Shown here: positions 35,064 through 44,019 of the stretch, in pieces
Position numbering within the stretch: position 1 is the stretch's first letter
Layout of the letters: every line of letters starts with the position of its first letter
NCBI RefSeq assembly: GCF_023347295.1
Contig: NZ_CP094469.1
Coordinates: forward strand, 1,922,001 to 1,986,000
Source of the DNA: Faecalibacterium sp. I3-3-33
GTDB lineage: Bacteria > Bacillota > Clostridia > Oscillospirales > Ruminococcaceae
DNA length: 64,000 nt
Direction of reading: 5' to 3'
Translations under genes and position numbers: made by a program
The notes under the pieces: generated by a model
Told to the model about the DNA's origin: nothing
Seen by the model: the letters and a program-made list of their open reading frames with translations, nothing else
The model's database searches: none

Positions 35064-35831
35064 ATGTACAACAAGGTGGAGCTATGCGGTGTAAACACAG
35101 GGCAGCTGCCTGTACTGACCGAAGCGGAAAAGCGGCAGCTGCTCACCCTTGCCCACGCCGGGGACAAGGCTGCCCGGGCGCGGATGGTGGAGGGCAACCT
35201 GCGGCTGGTACTCAGCGTGGTGCAGCGGTTTGCCCAGCGGGGCGAGAATCTGGACGATCTGTTTCAGGTGGGGTGCATCGGGCTGATCAAAGCCATTGAC
35301 AACTTTGACCCCGCGCAGCCGGTGCGGTTCTCCACCTACGGCGTGCCCATGATCATCGGGGAGATCCGGCGGTTCCTGCGGGATAACAACGCCCTGCGGG
35401 TAAGCCGCACCCTGCGCGACACCGCCTACCGCGCCATGCAGGCGCGGGAAACGCTGGAAAAGCAGCTGGGGCGCGAGCCCACCATGGACGAGATTGCCGC
35501 CGCAGCGGGGCTTGCCCGGCGCGAGGTGACCGCCGCGCTGGAATCGGTGGTAGAACCGCTCAGCCTTGACGAGCCGGTGTACACCGACGGCGGCGATGCG
35601 ATGTATGTGATCGATCAGGTGCGCGACCCGGACAGCGAGGAAAGCTGGATCAGCGGGTTGCAGTTCCGCGATACGGTAGCCGCCCTTTCGCCCCGGGAAA
35701 AGCGCATTATGGAGCTGCGGTATCTGCGCGGCAAGACCCAGATGGAGGTGGCGCAGGAGATTGGCATCAGTCAGGCACAGGTAAGCCGGTTGGAAAAAGG
35801 TGCCTTGCAGCAGTTCCACACCGGGGGATAA
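35064..35831 (+). CDS. sigG: RNA polymerase sporulation sigma factor SigG
   Basis: This 255-residue sigma factor begins MYNKVELCGVNTGQLPVLTE, closely matching the start of sigma-G proteins (NKVEICGVNTSKLPVL in Bacillus). Region 2 contains NLRLVLSVVQRF and the very conserved DDLFQVGCIGLIKAIDNFD. It continues with RFSTYGVPMIIGEIRRFLRD. Region 4 has RGKTQMEVAQEIGISQAQVS. Sigma-G drives late forespore transcription in spore formers. The gene is intact with normal length, downstream of sigE as expected. Confidence 0.94.
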   Translation: MYNKVELCGVNTGQLPVLTEAEKRQLLTLAHAGDKAARARMVEGNLRLVLSVVQRFAQRGENLDDLFQVGCIGLIKAIDNFDPAQPVRFSTYGVPMIIGEIRRFLRDNNALRVSRTLRDTAYRAMQARETLEKQLGREPTMDEIAAAAGLARREVTAALESVVEPLSLDEPVYTDGGDAMYVIDQVRDPDSEESWISGLQFRDTVAALSPREKRIMELRYLRGKTQMEVAQEIGISQAQVSRLEKGALQQFHTGG

Positions 35832-35863
35832 AATAGCCGTTTTTTTGCGTCCCCTATGAAAAA

Positions 35864-35899
35864 GTGGTTCAAAAACGTCCGCAGACGTTTTTGAACCAC
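35864..35899 (-). terminator. Long perfect hairpin after sigG
   Basis: GTGGTTCAAAAACGTC and GACGTTTTTGAACCAC form a perfect 16-bp stem with a CGCA loop. On the minus strand TTTTTC follows; on the plus strand AAATTATAATT follows. It is likely a bidirectional terminator, with the minus-strand direction stronger. Confidence 0.7.
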
Positions 35900-35964
35900 A
35901 AATTATAATTATGTTTTCCGCTGAATATGGCCAAAGCAGCGCGGCGGCCATTCAAGAACGTCCT

Positions 35965-36006
35965 AGCCAAAAAAGACCGCTGCACAGCGCAGCGGTCTTT
36001 TTTGGC
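35965..36006 (-). terminator. Terminator of spoIIID
   Basis: AGCCAAAAAAGACCGCTGC pairs perfectly with GCAGCGGTCTTTTTTGGCT. It starts immediately after the spoIIID stop codon. Confidence 0.9.
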
Positions 36007-36007
36007 T

Positions 36008-36256
36008 TTAGCGGCAGCTGTATCTGCGCCGGGTGGCAGCCCCGCCCCGCAGATGGCGCTCGGCCTTGTTGCGGGCCAGCACGGCACGCACCTGCCCGTA
36101 CAGCGCAGGGCTGATGCTGCGCAGCCGCACGGCAACGTCCTTGTGCACGGTGGACTTGCTGCACCCGAACGCAGCCGCCGCTGCCCGCACCGTGGCGTTG
36201 TGGGCGGCAATATATTCGCCCAGCTGCACGGCACGCTGTTCCGGATCGGCTTTCAT
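36008..36256 (-). CDS. spoIIID: Sporulation transcriptional regulator SpoIIID
   Basis: The 82-residue DNA-binding protein contains VRAAAAAFGCSKSTVHKDV, the helix-turn-helix of SpoIIID, then RLRSISPALYGQV and the family hallmark HLRGGAAT. SpoIIID adjusts sigma-E-dependent mother-cell transcription. The start at 36256 has GGGAGGCGGGAT before it; a much longer in-frame extension upstream overlaps the thiT promoter on the other strand and is rejected. It is the fourth sporulation gene in this 4-kb stretch. The C-terminus is basic (ATRRRYSCR). Confidence 0.92.
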   Translation of the reverse strand: MKADPEQRAVQLGEYIAAHNATVRAAAAAFGCSKSTVHKDVAVRLRSISPALYGQVRAVLARNKAERHLRGGAATRRRYSCR

Positions 36257-36329
36257 ATCCCGCCTCCCTGCGTTCCAGCTTTGCAATGGTATAACATACG
36301 CACCGCCGGGGCGGATTATGTCTGCGGGC

Positions 36330-36358
36330 TTGACTTTTTGTCCCCCGGCGCGTATACT
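36330..36358 (+). promoter_or_regulatory. Promoter of the thiT leader
   Basis: TTGACT (36330-36335) and TATACT (36353-36358) are 17 bp apart, about 15 bases upstream of the TPP riboswitch. Confidence 0.8.
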
Positions 36359-36372
36359 GTGGGCGGACATAA

Positions 36373-36457
36373 AAACAGGGGCGCCGTAAGGCTGAGATCC
36401 GCATCGCGCGGAGTACCCTTTACCTGATCCGGGCAATGCCGGCGTAGGGAGTTTGCG
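36373..36457 (+). promoter_or_regulatory. TPP riboswitch (THI element)
   Basis: The conserved parts are all present: GGGGCGCC, GGCTGAGAT, GTACCCTTTACCTGATCCGGG and GCCGGCGTAGGGAG. It senses thiamine pyrophosphate. It precedes a terminator at 36487-36520 and the thiamine transporter gene, so high TPP should end transcription early. Confidence 0.96.
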
Positions 36458-36486
36458 GAACTGTCCGGTACGTTCAACAAACCTCC

Positions 36487-36521
36487 ATGCGTCTGCTGCC
36501 AGCAGGCGCATTTTGTTTTTG
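36487..36521 (+). terminator. Riboswitch-controlled terminator
   Basis: TGCGTCTGCTG and CAGCAGGCGCA form an imperfect stem followed by TTTTGTTTTTG, placed between the TPP riboswitch and thiT. Confidence 0.85.
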
Positions 36522-36552
36522 TGTACTACTATGAGAGAGGAATCTTTTCATC

Positions 36553-37119
36553 ATGTCCAAAACCTATTCCAAGACCCGTATTCTGGTGGAATGCGCCCTG
36601 ATGATCGCCATTGGCACGGTGCTTTCCAACATCAAGTTCTTCACCATGCCCAACGGCGGCAGCATTACCCTGCTGAGCATGCTGCCCTTTGTGCTGGTGT
36701 CCTTCCGCCACGGCGCAAAGTGGGGCCTGTTCACCGGTTTCGTGAACTCCTGCCTGCAAATGATCATGGGCTTCTACCCTCCTCCCGCTTCCACCTTCCT
36801 CTACTTCCTCGGTGAGGTGCTGCTGGACTATGTGATGGCCTTTATGGCACTGGGTCTGGCCGAGCTGTTCGCCCGCCCCTTCAAGAACCGCACCGTGGGC
36901 GTAGCCGTGGGCACCTTTGCCGCCGGTTTCCTGCGCTTTATGTGCAGCTTTTTGTCCGGCGTGCTGGTGTGGGGCAACCTGAATGATGGTCTGGCCGCAT
37001 GGACTTACAGCCTGACCTACAACGGCAGTTATATGCTGCCCGAGACCCTGCTCACCATGGTGGCCGCTGTGCTGCTGTGCCGCGTGGCCCCGCAGATCTT
37101 CGACCGTCAGGCACGCTAA
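36553..37119 (+). CDS. thiT: Energy-coupled thiamine transporter ThiT
   Basis: This 188-residue integral membrane protein has six hydrophobic spans and is the substrate-binding (S) component of an ECF transporter. The segments PNGGSITLLSMLPFVLVSFRHG and GVLVWGNLND carry the conserved thiamine-contact region of the ThiT/YuaJ family. Transport would need the shared EcfA-A'-T energising module, encoded elsewhere. The TPP riboswitch upstream confirms the vitamin. The ribosome binding site GAGAGG precedes the ATG at 36553. Confidence 0.95.
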   Translation: MSKTYSKTRILVECALMIAIGTVLSNIKFFTMPNGGSITLLSMLPFVLVSFRHGAKWGLFTGFVNSCLQMIMGFYPPPASTFLYFLGEVLLDYVMAFMALGLAELFARPFKNRTVGVAVGTFAAGFLRFMCSFLSGVLVWGNLNDGLAAWTYSLTYNGSYMLPETLLTMVAAVLLCRVAPQIFDRQAR

Positions 37120-37158
37120 GGCGTAGTTTTTCTAAAAAGAGCTTTCCCCCGCTTCCCG

Positions 37159-37193
37159 ATCCCCGCCGGGCACACACCCTGCGGGGATCTTTT
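37159..37193 (+). terminator. Terminator of thiT
   Basis: GATCCCCGC and GCGGGGATC form a stem followed by TTTTGC. Confidence 0.8.
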
Positions 37194-37279
37194 GCTGCAA
37201 ATTTTTTCAAAAAACTGTTGACAAGCGCCCCTACGGCTGGTATAATTACACACGTCGTCAGGCACAAGGCAAGACATCT

Positions 37280-37355
<76 letters not shown>

Positions 37356-37410
37356 GAAAAAAAGCACTACACAGAAATGTGTGGTGCTTTTTTGTTGATG
37401 CCAAACGAGT

Positions 37411-37486
<76 letters not shown>

Positions 37487-37541
37487 GAACCAAAGCACTA
37501 CACAGAAATGTGTGGTGCTTTTTTGTTGCTGCCAAACGAGT

Positions 37542-37625
37542 GAGGGCCTAGCTCAGCCGGGAGAGCGCCGTGCATGGACTGCAAGAGGGTCACCGTGATC
37601 AGAATCGGCCCGGTAATCTCCACCA
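37542..37625 (+). pseudogene. Decayed tRNA-Ala remnant, left edge of the lac island
   Basis: This third copy, again 131 bases further on, keeps the D arm and the 3' CGGTAATCTCCACCA. The anticodon arm is disrupted (CCGTGCATGGACTGC), and the T arm is replaced by CACCGTGATCAGAATCGGCC. The same altered T-arm text recurs at 46670. The same terminator hairpin follows (about 37632-37662). Confidence 0.8.
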
Positions 37626-37970
37626 GAAAAAAGCACTACACAGAAATGTGTGGTGCTTTTCTTTTTGCTGAAGCTGGTTTTTTGGGGGCTGCATTGCTTC
37701 GCCTGCACCGTTTTCAGGCTTTTGCAGGCGGTTCCTATACAACCCCCAACTTTTGACTTTACACCATTTTCAAAAAGGAATGCTCTAAACAAAAGCGGAA
37801 TACAATTATTTTGGCATAGCAGCGCTACTTATATAGAGTGAAGCACTACTTATAAATAGTGGTGTCAGGAATTGAGATTTTGTGATACCAAAAAAGACAC
37901 TCTCGCTTTTGATAGGAATCTCATGCAGAGATGTCCATATCTCAACGCGAAGGTGTCTTAATAACGAGGG
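37626..37970. other. Intergenic region between the tRNA remnant and lacZ
   Basis: There is no gene in this A/T-rich stretch. At about 37893-37960 AAGACAC..TCGC and GCGA.GGTGTCTT can pair at long range and a T run follows on the minus strand, which probably terminates the lacZ transcript. Confidence 0.55.
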
Positions 37971-40900
37971 TCAGATGCCACGGAACGTAAAGGTGAACTC
38001 CACAGGCTTAGTCACATCAGGAATATACTCCGGGTGGACATTGGCACCCCAGCTGTCATCACCGCCAACGCCCATCTGCTCGCCCATAGCACGGATGACC
38101 GTGTAATGGACCGGGGGCAGCTCGTAGGGATGCTTGGCACTCTCCATTTCATGGGGAGTGTAGGGCAGCGCAGAGAAGAACATGGGCTTTGCGGCATCCG
38201 CGGTAAACAGTAGCCCGCGACCCTTGCGGTCCACTACCTTTGCCCAGCGCACAGCGGTCTTTGCACCGCACTCCTGCGGCACAAGGTACTGTGCCATGTT
38301 GTCTGCGACCTTGTTCTGGTAAATGCCCAGCTTTGCACCATGCTGACGATCCCAGTAAGTCTCCGCAGGGCCGTTTCCGTACCATTCCACCGTGTCGTAG
38401 TCGGCGTCGATCTTGAACAGCACACCGAACTCCGGCATGGCTGCAAGTCCTTCTACCGGGTCATAGTGCAGGGTGGTCTGGATGCGGCCATCACCGAACA
38501 CACGGTACTGCAGGCTGCACTCTGCTGCGGGGCTGGTCTGGAGGTTATAGAGATAGGTCACGACCACGCTGTCGGCTTCCACCTCGCAGGTGGGGTTCTG
38601 GAGGATGGTGCCGCCATGAACAGACGGAATCTCCTTGCCGATGCCCTTGGCAGTGGCGTACAGGCTTGCCAGCTTCCACTGGCCGCGAACGCCGCCCATG
38701 TTGTTGCCGCAGTCATTGTCGGTGGGAGCGCGCCAGAAGTTGGGCCGGGGGATCTCCTGAATCATCTCTTTGCCGGCATAGCGGTAGGAAGTCAGACCGT
38801 CCTTCAGATCGGAGAACAAAACATCAAAATTCTCACCACGGACACCGATGTTGTGGGTGCCGTGCGTAACGGTAAACGGCGTGACCTTCTTGCTGGGAAT
38901 GGAACGGACCACAGCGATCACACCCTGTCCAAAGGCGACTTCATGACCCTTCTTTGCCCAGCTGGTGTCCTCCTTCAAACGGAAGCTGATGGTCACTGCA
39001 TATTCACCGGGGAGCGCAGGAACCATAAACGGCAGCGGGAAGCTGGAACGCTCTTCGGGAGCAACATCAATATTGGTCAGTTCCTGCTGCTGATACAGCT
39101 TTCCATCACGGTGCAGCAGTGCAACGCAGTCGAAAGCACCCGTAGAGGTGAACAGGTTCTTATTCCAGACTTCAAATCCAGAATTGTCGATGGAAACGGC
39201 GATGTTCTGATAGCAGAACTTGACCTCCTGCATCTTGGGAGAAGGAGCACGGTCACCACCGTAGGCAATGCCGTTTCCGCTGAAATTATAGTCGGTAGGA
39301 CGCTCGCCGAAGTCGCCGCCGTAGGCTTGGAACCACTTGCCGTAGCGGTCCTTTTTCCAGATGGACTGGTCGATGTAATCCCAGATAAAACCGCCCTGAT
39401 AGCCGCAGTTCTTCTGATCGGCAAGTTCCGTGTACTTGTGCAAAGCACCGTTGGAGTTGCCCATAGCATGAGAATATTCGCACTCGATATAAGGCCGCTT
39501 ATCGCCCTGTGCCAAATACTCTTTAATGTCCTTGACCGTGCTGTACATATGGCTCTCGATGTCGGTGGTCTCCGGGAAGCGGGGATCATTGACCACACCT
39601 TCGTAATGCACCAGACGGGTGTCATCAAAGCGACGGACCATCTCTGCCATCTGGAGCAAGGTCTCACCGCCAAACGATTCGTTGCCCAGAGACCAGATCA
39701 GAACAGCAGGATGATTTTTATCACGCTGGTAAGTGGAATTCATGCGGTCAAACAAGACAGCTTTCCACTCCGGCTTATCATTGGGCAAAACGCCCTCGAT
39801 GCCGCGAATGCCCGCCTGATGGATGTCCCATGTGCCATGGGATTCCAGATTGTTCTCTGCGATCAGATACAGACCATACTCGTCGCACAGGTCGTACAGT
39901 GCATCCTGATTCTGGTAATGGCTGGTACGGATGGCATTGATGTTGTTCTGCTTCATGGTGATGATATCCCGAAGCAGTTCCTCATGGGTGTGTACGCCCA
40001 CAGCACGACCCGTAATGGAGCTGAACTCATGACGGTTGGCACCCTTGAACACGATGCGCTTGCCGTTGAGCAGCATCCGATTGTTCTTCAATTCGAACTT
40101 GCGGAAACCGACTTTCTGCCCGGTCACCTCTACCAGATGGCCTGCATCGTCCAGCAGCTCGATTTCCAGTTCATACAGAGCCGGGTCCTCTGCACTCCAC
40201 AGGTGGGGGTTCTCCACCGCATGGCTGAACAGAACAGAGCCGCCGTTCAGTGCGATTTTTTCGGAGAACACTTCCAGTTCACTGCGGCGCAGGGTCAGAC
40301 GGGCTGCGCCCTTGCCCTCCACCTGCAATGCAACTTCCAGTGTGGAATGAGCGAAATCATCCCCGGCAAACAGCGTTTTGACGGATACATCTTCCAGATG
40401 CACGGTGGGGATGGCGTACAGCCACACACTGCGGAAGATGCCGGAGAAGCGGAAGAAGTCCTGGTCTTCGCACCAGCTGGAGGAAGTCCACTTGAACACC
40501 TGCACAGCAAGTTTGTTCACGCCCGGCTGGAGATAGGGCGTCAGATCGAATGCGTGTGCGGAAAAGCTGTCCTCTGTGTAACCCACATAAGACCCGTTCA
40601 GCCAAAGAGCCATGCCGCTTTCCACACCCTCGAACTCGATGTGGACGGGCTTGCCCTGCATGGATTCCGGCAGCTCGAAGTATTTTACATAGCTTGCCAC
40701 CGGATTGAACCGCTGCGGGATCTCGCCCGGCTGTACTTCTTCACGGCCATCCCACGGATACTGAACATTCGCGTACTGGGGAATGTCGTAGCCCTCCATC
40801 TGGATGTGTGCCGGAACATGAATGTCATCCCAGCCGCTGCAATCGTAATCTGTCTTTTCAAAGCCGGGGATGGCACTGGTGTAGTTCTTTGCGTAGGCGA

Positions 40901-41054
40901 ATTTCCAGATACCGTCCAGCTTCAGCGCAAGCGAAGATTCTCCTGCCAGATATTCTTCGCGGGAAGCGTAAGTACGGAAACTTGCATGAGCATTCAGCAC
41001 GTTTTCCTTGAAAAAGGTGGGGTCTTTTACTTTTGCAAAATCAAATGCAGCCAT
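37971..41054 (-). CDS. lacZ: Beta-galactosidase (glycoside hydrolase family 2, LacZ type)
   Basis: The 1027-residue enzyme has the full GH2 layout: an N-terminal jelly-roll sugar-binding domain, immunoglobulin-like domains, a TIM barrel and the C-terminal beta-galactosidase small chain domain. The acid/base Glu459 lies in WSLGNESFGG and the nucleophile Glu526 in IECEYSHAMGN. TSHYQNQDALYDLCDEYGLY is the usual barrel segment. It hydrolyses lactose to glucose and galactose. It is cotranscribed with the GPH permease upstream, and an AraC regulator is divergent. The length is typical. It lies inside an island bounded by tRNA remnants. Confidence 0.96.
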   Translation of the reverse strand: MAAFDFAKVKDPTFFKENVLNAHASFRTYASREEYLAGESSLALKLDGIWKFAYAKNYTSAIPGFEKTDYDCSGWDDIHVPAHIQMEGYDIPQYANVQYPWDGREEVQPGEIPQRFNPVASYVKYFELPESMQGKPVHIEFEGVESGMALWLNGSYVGYTEDSFSAHAFDLTPYLQPGVNKLAVQVFKWTSSSWCEDQDFFRFSGIFRSVWLYAIPTVHLEDVSVKTLFAGDDFAHSTLEVALQVEGKGAARLTLRRSELEVFSEKIALNGGSVLFSHAVENPHLWSAEDPALYELEIELLDDAGHLVEVTGQKVGFRKFELKNNRMLLNGKRIVFKGANRHEFSSITGRAVGVHTHEELLRDIITMKQNNINAIRTSHYQNQDALYDLCDEYGLYLIAENNLESHGTWDIHQAGIRGIEGVLPNDKPEWKAVLFDRMNSTYQRDKNHPAVLIWSLGNESFGGETLLQMAEMVRRFDDTRLVHYEGVVNDPRFPETTDIESHMYSTVKDIKEYLAQGDKRPYIECEYSHAMGNSNGALHKYTELADQKNCGYQGGFIWDYIDQSIWKKDRYGKWFQAYGGDFGERPTDYNFSGNGIAYGGDRAPSPKMQEVKFCYQNIAVSIDNSGFEVWNKNLFTSTGAFDCVALLHRDGKLYQQQELTNIDVAPEERSSFPLPFMVPALPGEYAVTISFRLKEDTSWAKKGHEVAFGQGVIAVVRSIPSKKVTPFTVTHGTHNIGVRGENFDVLFSDLKDGLTSYRYAGKEMIQEIPRPNFWRAPTDNDCGNNMGGVRGQWKLASLYATAKGIGKEIPSVHGGTILQNPTCEVEADSVVVTYLYNLQTSPAAECSLQYRVFGDGRIQTTLHYDPVEGLAAMPEFGVLFKIDADYDTVEWYGNGPAETYWDRQHGAKLGIYQNKVADNMAQYLVPQECGAKTAVRWAKVVDRKGRGLLFTADAAKPMFFSALPYTPHEMESAKHPYELPPVHYTVIRAMGEQMGVGGDDSWGANVHPEYIPDVTKPVEFTFTFRGI

Positions 41055-41102
41055 AGTATTTCCTCATTTACTTTTTATAATTTTATAATATTTCTCCAGC
41101 CT

Positions 41103-41132
41103 CCCCGGAGGAATCGCTGGATTCCTCCGGGG
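41103..41132. other. Intercistronic hairpin between permease and lacZ
   Basis: CCCCGGAGGAATC and GATTCCTCCGGGG form a perfect 13-bp stem with a GCTG loop. There is no T run on either side, so it may stabilise or process the mRNA rather than terminate it. Confidence 0.65.
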
Positions 41133-41168
41133 AACAGCAGATGAAGGAGAAATGATAATGGCTTGTTA

Positions 41169-42539
41169 TCAGACTGCTGCACGCAGTTTTTCATTTGCTT
41201 CTTCGACCTTCATACGAGAGAGAATGAAGGTGATGATGGCATCCAGAACGAACGGAATCACAAGATACATAATCTTCAGCATATTGATACAGGAATCCGG
41301 CTGAACGGTCAGAGCGCTGTCAAAGTGGCTTGCTGCCAGCAGCCAGCCGGTGATTGCGGTGCCAAGACCGCCGCCAAGTTTTACGCCCAGAGAAGTGCAG
41401 GAGTACATCGTGCCGTCCACACGCTTGTGCTTCGTCAGCCAAGTGTGCTCAGAGCAAGCTGCGATTACGGCGTTCATGTCGCCCTGCCAAGGGCCCTGAC
41501 CCAGAGCAGCGATTGCGGTAAAGAGCAGCATCAGGGGAACATTACCGCTGCCCATATAACCTGCCACAGCGACCAGTGCACGGGCAACGGTTGCCAGAGT
41601 ATAGCTCATTACATTCAGCTTATACATTCCATTCCACTTTGCAACCAAGGTCGGGGTGAACACCAGTGCGATGATCAGAGGAATGTTGATTGCCCAAGAG
41701 AATACACCGAACAGATTCTGGTTGCCAAGGATGTAGGTTGCATAGTAGGTGCCCATGCTGATCATGGCACCGTAGATCTGCTGCAAAATGTAGGTGACGC
41801 AAATCATCATATAATATTTGTTACCAGCAAGCAGCTTTGCAGCCTGAACCAGATTGTACTTTTCGTCCTGCTCGATTTCCTTTTTGTCGGTGGTATCCAC
41901 CAATTCGCCTTCCGGCAGTTCCTTCACGGAGAAAACGGAGAGGGTGTTGACAAGCAGACCGATGATGGCGTAGATGATTGCAACAGTGCGCCAACCGGCA
42001 GCACCACCGCCCAATGCCGTAACAGCACCCAGCGTAATGGACTGGATGAGCAGGCTGGTGGCAAAGGCGAACATGAAACGCCAAGAACCCATCTCGACCT
42101 GTTCGGCACTGTTCTTCGTGATGAGAGCAGTCAGTGCAGAGTAAGCAATGTTGTTGGCAGTGTAGAATACAGCGTTCAGCAGAGTATATGCGATCAGGAA
42201 CCATGCGTACTGTGCAAACTGTCCCAGATTGGTCGGGATGGCGAAAATTGCCACCAGCGTAATGGCACAGCCAATGTAGCCGTACAGCATCCAAGGACGG
42301 GCTTTGCCCATCTTAGAATGCGTTTTGTCAATTAAAGAACCAAAGAAAATGTCCGTCACACCGTCCAGCAGTTTGGAAACTGCAATCAAAGTGCCGACAA
42401 TACCGGGGTTCAGGCCAACGGTGTTGGTCAGATAGATCATGACGAAGGAGGACAGGAATGCATACACCACGTTGCCTGCAATATCGCCTGAACCATAGCC
42501 GACTTTATTATACCACTTTAGATAACGTTTCTCAGTCAT
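41169..42539 (-). CDS. GPH-family sugar:cation symporter (lactose permease)
   Basis: This 456-residue protein has about 12 membrane spans. It starts MTEKRYLKWYNKVGYGSGD and has family motifs such as DIFFGSLIDKTHSKMGKARPW between spans 2 and 3. It belongs to the glycoside-pentoside-hexuronide symporters, which include LacS and MelB. There is no C-terminal PTS IIA domain like that in LacS. Position next to lacZ points to lactose or a galactoside as substrate. GGGAGAAAGC precedes the ATG at 42539; a longer frame to 42743 crosses the promoter. Confidence 0.92.
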   Translation of the reverse strand: MTEKRYLKWYNKVGYGSGDIAGNVVYAFLSSFVMIYLTNTVGLNPGIVGTLIAVSKLLDGVTDIFFGSLIDKTHSKMGKARPWMLYGYIGCAITLVAIFAIPTNLGQFAQYAWFLIAYTLLNAVFYTANNIAYSALTALITKNSAEQVEMGSWRFMFAFATSLLIQSITLGAVTALGGGAAGWRTVAIIYAIIGLLVNTLSVFSVKELPEGELVDTTDKKEIEQDEKYNLVQAAKLLAGNKYYMMICVTYILQQIYGAMISMGTYYATYILGNQNLFGVFSWAINIPLIIALVFTPTLVAKWNGMYKLNVMSYTLATVARALVAVAGYMGSGNVPLMLLFTAIAALGQGPWQGDMNAVIAACSEHTWLTKHKRVDGTMYSCTSLGVKLGGGLGTAITGWLLAASHFDSALTVQPDSCINMLKIMYLVIPFVLDAIITFILSRMKVEEANEKLRAAV

Positions 42540-42653
42540 TGTGCTTTCTCCCATCTTGCTTGTTTTGTGTAGGCGCGACCAATCTGCTGCGCACTTCAGA
42601 CTGGAATCCTCATTACGCAAGTTACCCAAATCTATTGCGTTTCGTCTGAAAAT

Positions 42654-42659
42654 ATTATA
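42654..42659 (-). promoter_or_regulatory. -10 element of the permease-lacZ operon
   Basis: A perfect TATAAT lies on the minus strand, but the -35 (TATCTT) is poor. This is what an AraC-activated promoter would look like. A/T-rich sequence at 42665-42725 could hold activator sites. Confidence 0.5.
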
Positions 42660-42788
42660 GAATCTAATGGAACGAAAAGATATAGACAAGATGGAACAAA
42701 ATATGCACAAAATCAAAGAGTTTGTAATTTTTTGATAGAACATTTCTCAAATCACTGTAAAATCTCTGAAGATAAGGAGGACGCAGGG

Positions 42789-43652
42789 ATGTATTTCAAC
42801 TCAGGATATTTGAACAACTCCCGTTTGGATTTCAAAGACTACTCAAAGCCGCTGGTCGTAGGCAGTTGCGGCACTTATCGCTTGAAAAAACGCTCTAAGC
42901 TACCTACTTTTTGGGCAAAGGGTCGCAGAGACTATCAAATCCTCTATGTGGCATCTGGTAAAGCACACTTCTGGTTCGATGGTGTTGAGGAAGTGGTGAC
43001 TTCTGGACACATGGTGCTTTATCAGCCGAAAGAAATCCAGAAGTATGTCTATTATGTAGAAGATCATCCAGAGGTGTTCTGGATTCACTTTACAGGATAC
43101 GATATCAAAAACATCCTGAACTATCACGGAATACCATTGGACAAGCACGTTTTTTACAGCGGCACACTGCCGGATTACAAAATGCTGTTCCGAAAGATCA
43201 TCCGGGAACTGCAACAATGTGAATATGGCTATGAAGACTATATTGCTTCTCTCTTCAACATCATTCTGCTTTTAGTAAGCAGGCAACAACAGGAAAGCGA
43301 GAAAACAACTACAAGTATCCCCGAAGAAATCGAAGCCGCCGTTGCCTACTTTAACGAGAATTATAATACAAAGGTCAGTGTGGACGATTACGCAGAATCG
43401 CTGCATATCAGTACGAACTGGTTTATCCGTAATTTTAAGCAGTACATGAAAATAAGCCCTGCACAATACATCCTGTCCCTTCGGATGGTAAATGCACAAA
43501 GCTTGTTGGAGAACACCGAATACAATATTGGAGAAATTGCAGAGATCGTAGGGTATGATAACCCACTTTATTTTAGCCGGGTATTCAAGAAAGAGTATGG
43601 TGTCAGTCCGGCACAGTACCGAAAGAATCTGGAAGAATCTACTGAAAAATGA
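42789..43652 (+). CDS. AraC-family transcriptional regulator of the lactose operon
   Basis: The 287-residue protein has an N-terminal cupin-like sugar-sensing domain (ILYVASGKAHFWFDGVEEVV) and a C-terminal AraC DNA-binding domain with two helix-turn-helices. These are VDDYAESLHISTNWFIRNFK and IGEIAEIVGYDNPLYFSRVFKK. The start at 42789 follows GGAGG at good distance; a longer frame starts at 42732. It is divergent from the permease-lacZ operon, so it is most likely its activator. Base composition is lower in G+C than the flanking chromosome. Confidence 0.9.
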   Translation: MYFNSGYLNNSRLDFKDYSKPLVVGSCGTYRLKKRSKLPTFWAKGRRDYQILYVASGKAHFWFDGVEEVVTSGHMVLYQPKEIQKYVYYVEDHPEVFWIHFTGYDIKNILNYHGIPLDKHVFYSGTLPDYKMLFRKIIRELQQCEYGYEDYIASLFNIILLLVSRQQQESEKTTTSIPEEIEAAVAYFNENYNTKVSVDDYAESLHISTNWFIRNFKQYMKISPAQYILSLRMVNAQSLLENTEYNIGEIAEIVGYDNPLYFSRVFKKEYGVSPAQYRKNLEESTEK

Positions 43653-43685
43653 GAAAGATTCCTTATAAATAAGGAGAGTAGAACC

Positions 43686-43938
43686 ACGCCGATAAAAAAT
43701 GCGATCCACAGCCAACAAGTCTACGACCCAACGGACGAATCCATCATGGCAGAGCAGGAACTTTGCATGGAGCGGCCGTATGCTTATAATCATACCCGCC
43801 CTTCCGAACACGCAAAACGGGCGCAGCCTTTGAAAGAAATGCTTGCAGAGTGCGGCGCAGGCTGCTGAATCGAGCCGCCGTTTCACGCCAATTGGGGCGG
43901 AAAGCACAAACACTTGGGCGATTTTTTGTTAAGATAGA
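43686..43938 (+). pseudogene. Remnant of a sugar O-acetyltransferase (LacA/Maa type)
   Basis: One frame reads VYDPTDESIMAEQEL, then YAYNHTRPSEHAKRA and EMLAECGAGC. A TGA stop follows, then IEPPFHANWGGKHKHLGDF. The pattern Y-N-x-T-R-P-S-E and I-E-P-P-F is the N-terminal part of maltose/galactoside acetyltransferases. The catalytic left-handed beta-helix is absent, there is an internal stop, and no start codon with a ribosome binding site is clear. It probably once formed part of the lac gene group. Confidence 0.8.
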
Positions 43939-44019
43939 TAAAAACAGAAAATCTTGCAACAAACCAGTGATTTGCTGCGTTATCTGGATAAAGGGGTTTA
44001 TAGAGAGGAGCCGAAGATA

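Noticed and set aside
38340..41144. 934-codon plus-strand open frame across lacZ
   Set aside because: The minus strand encodes a complete LacZ with both catalytic Glu residues; the plus frame has no recognisable domain.
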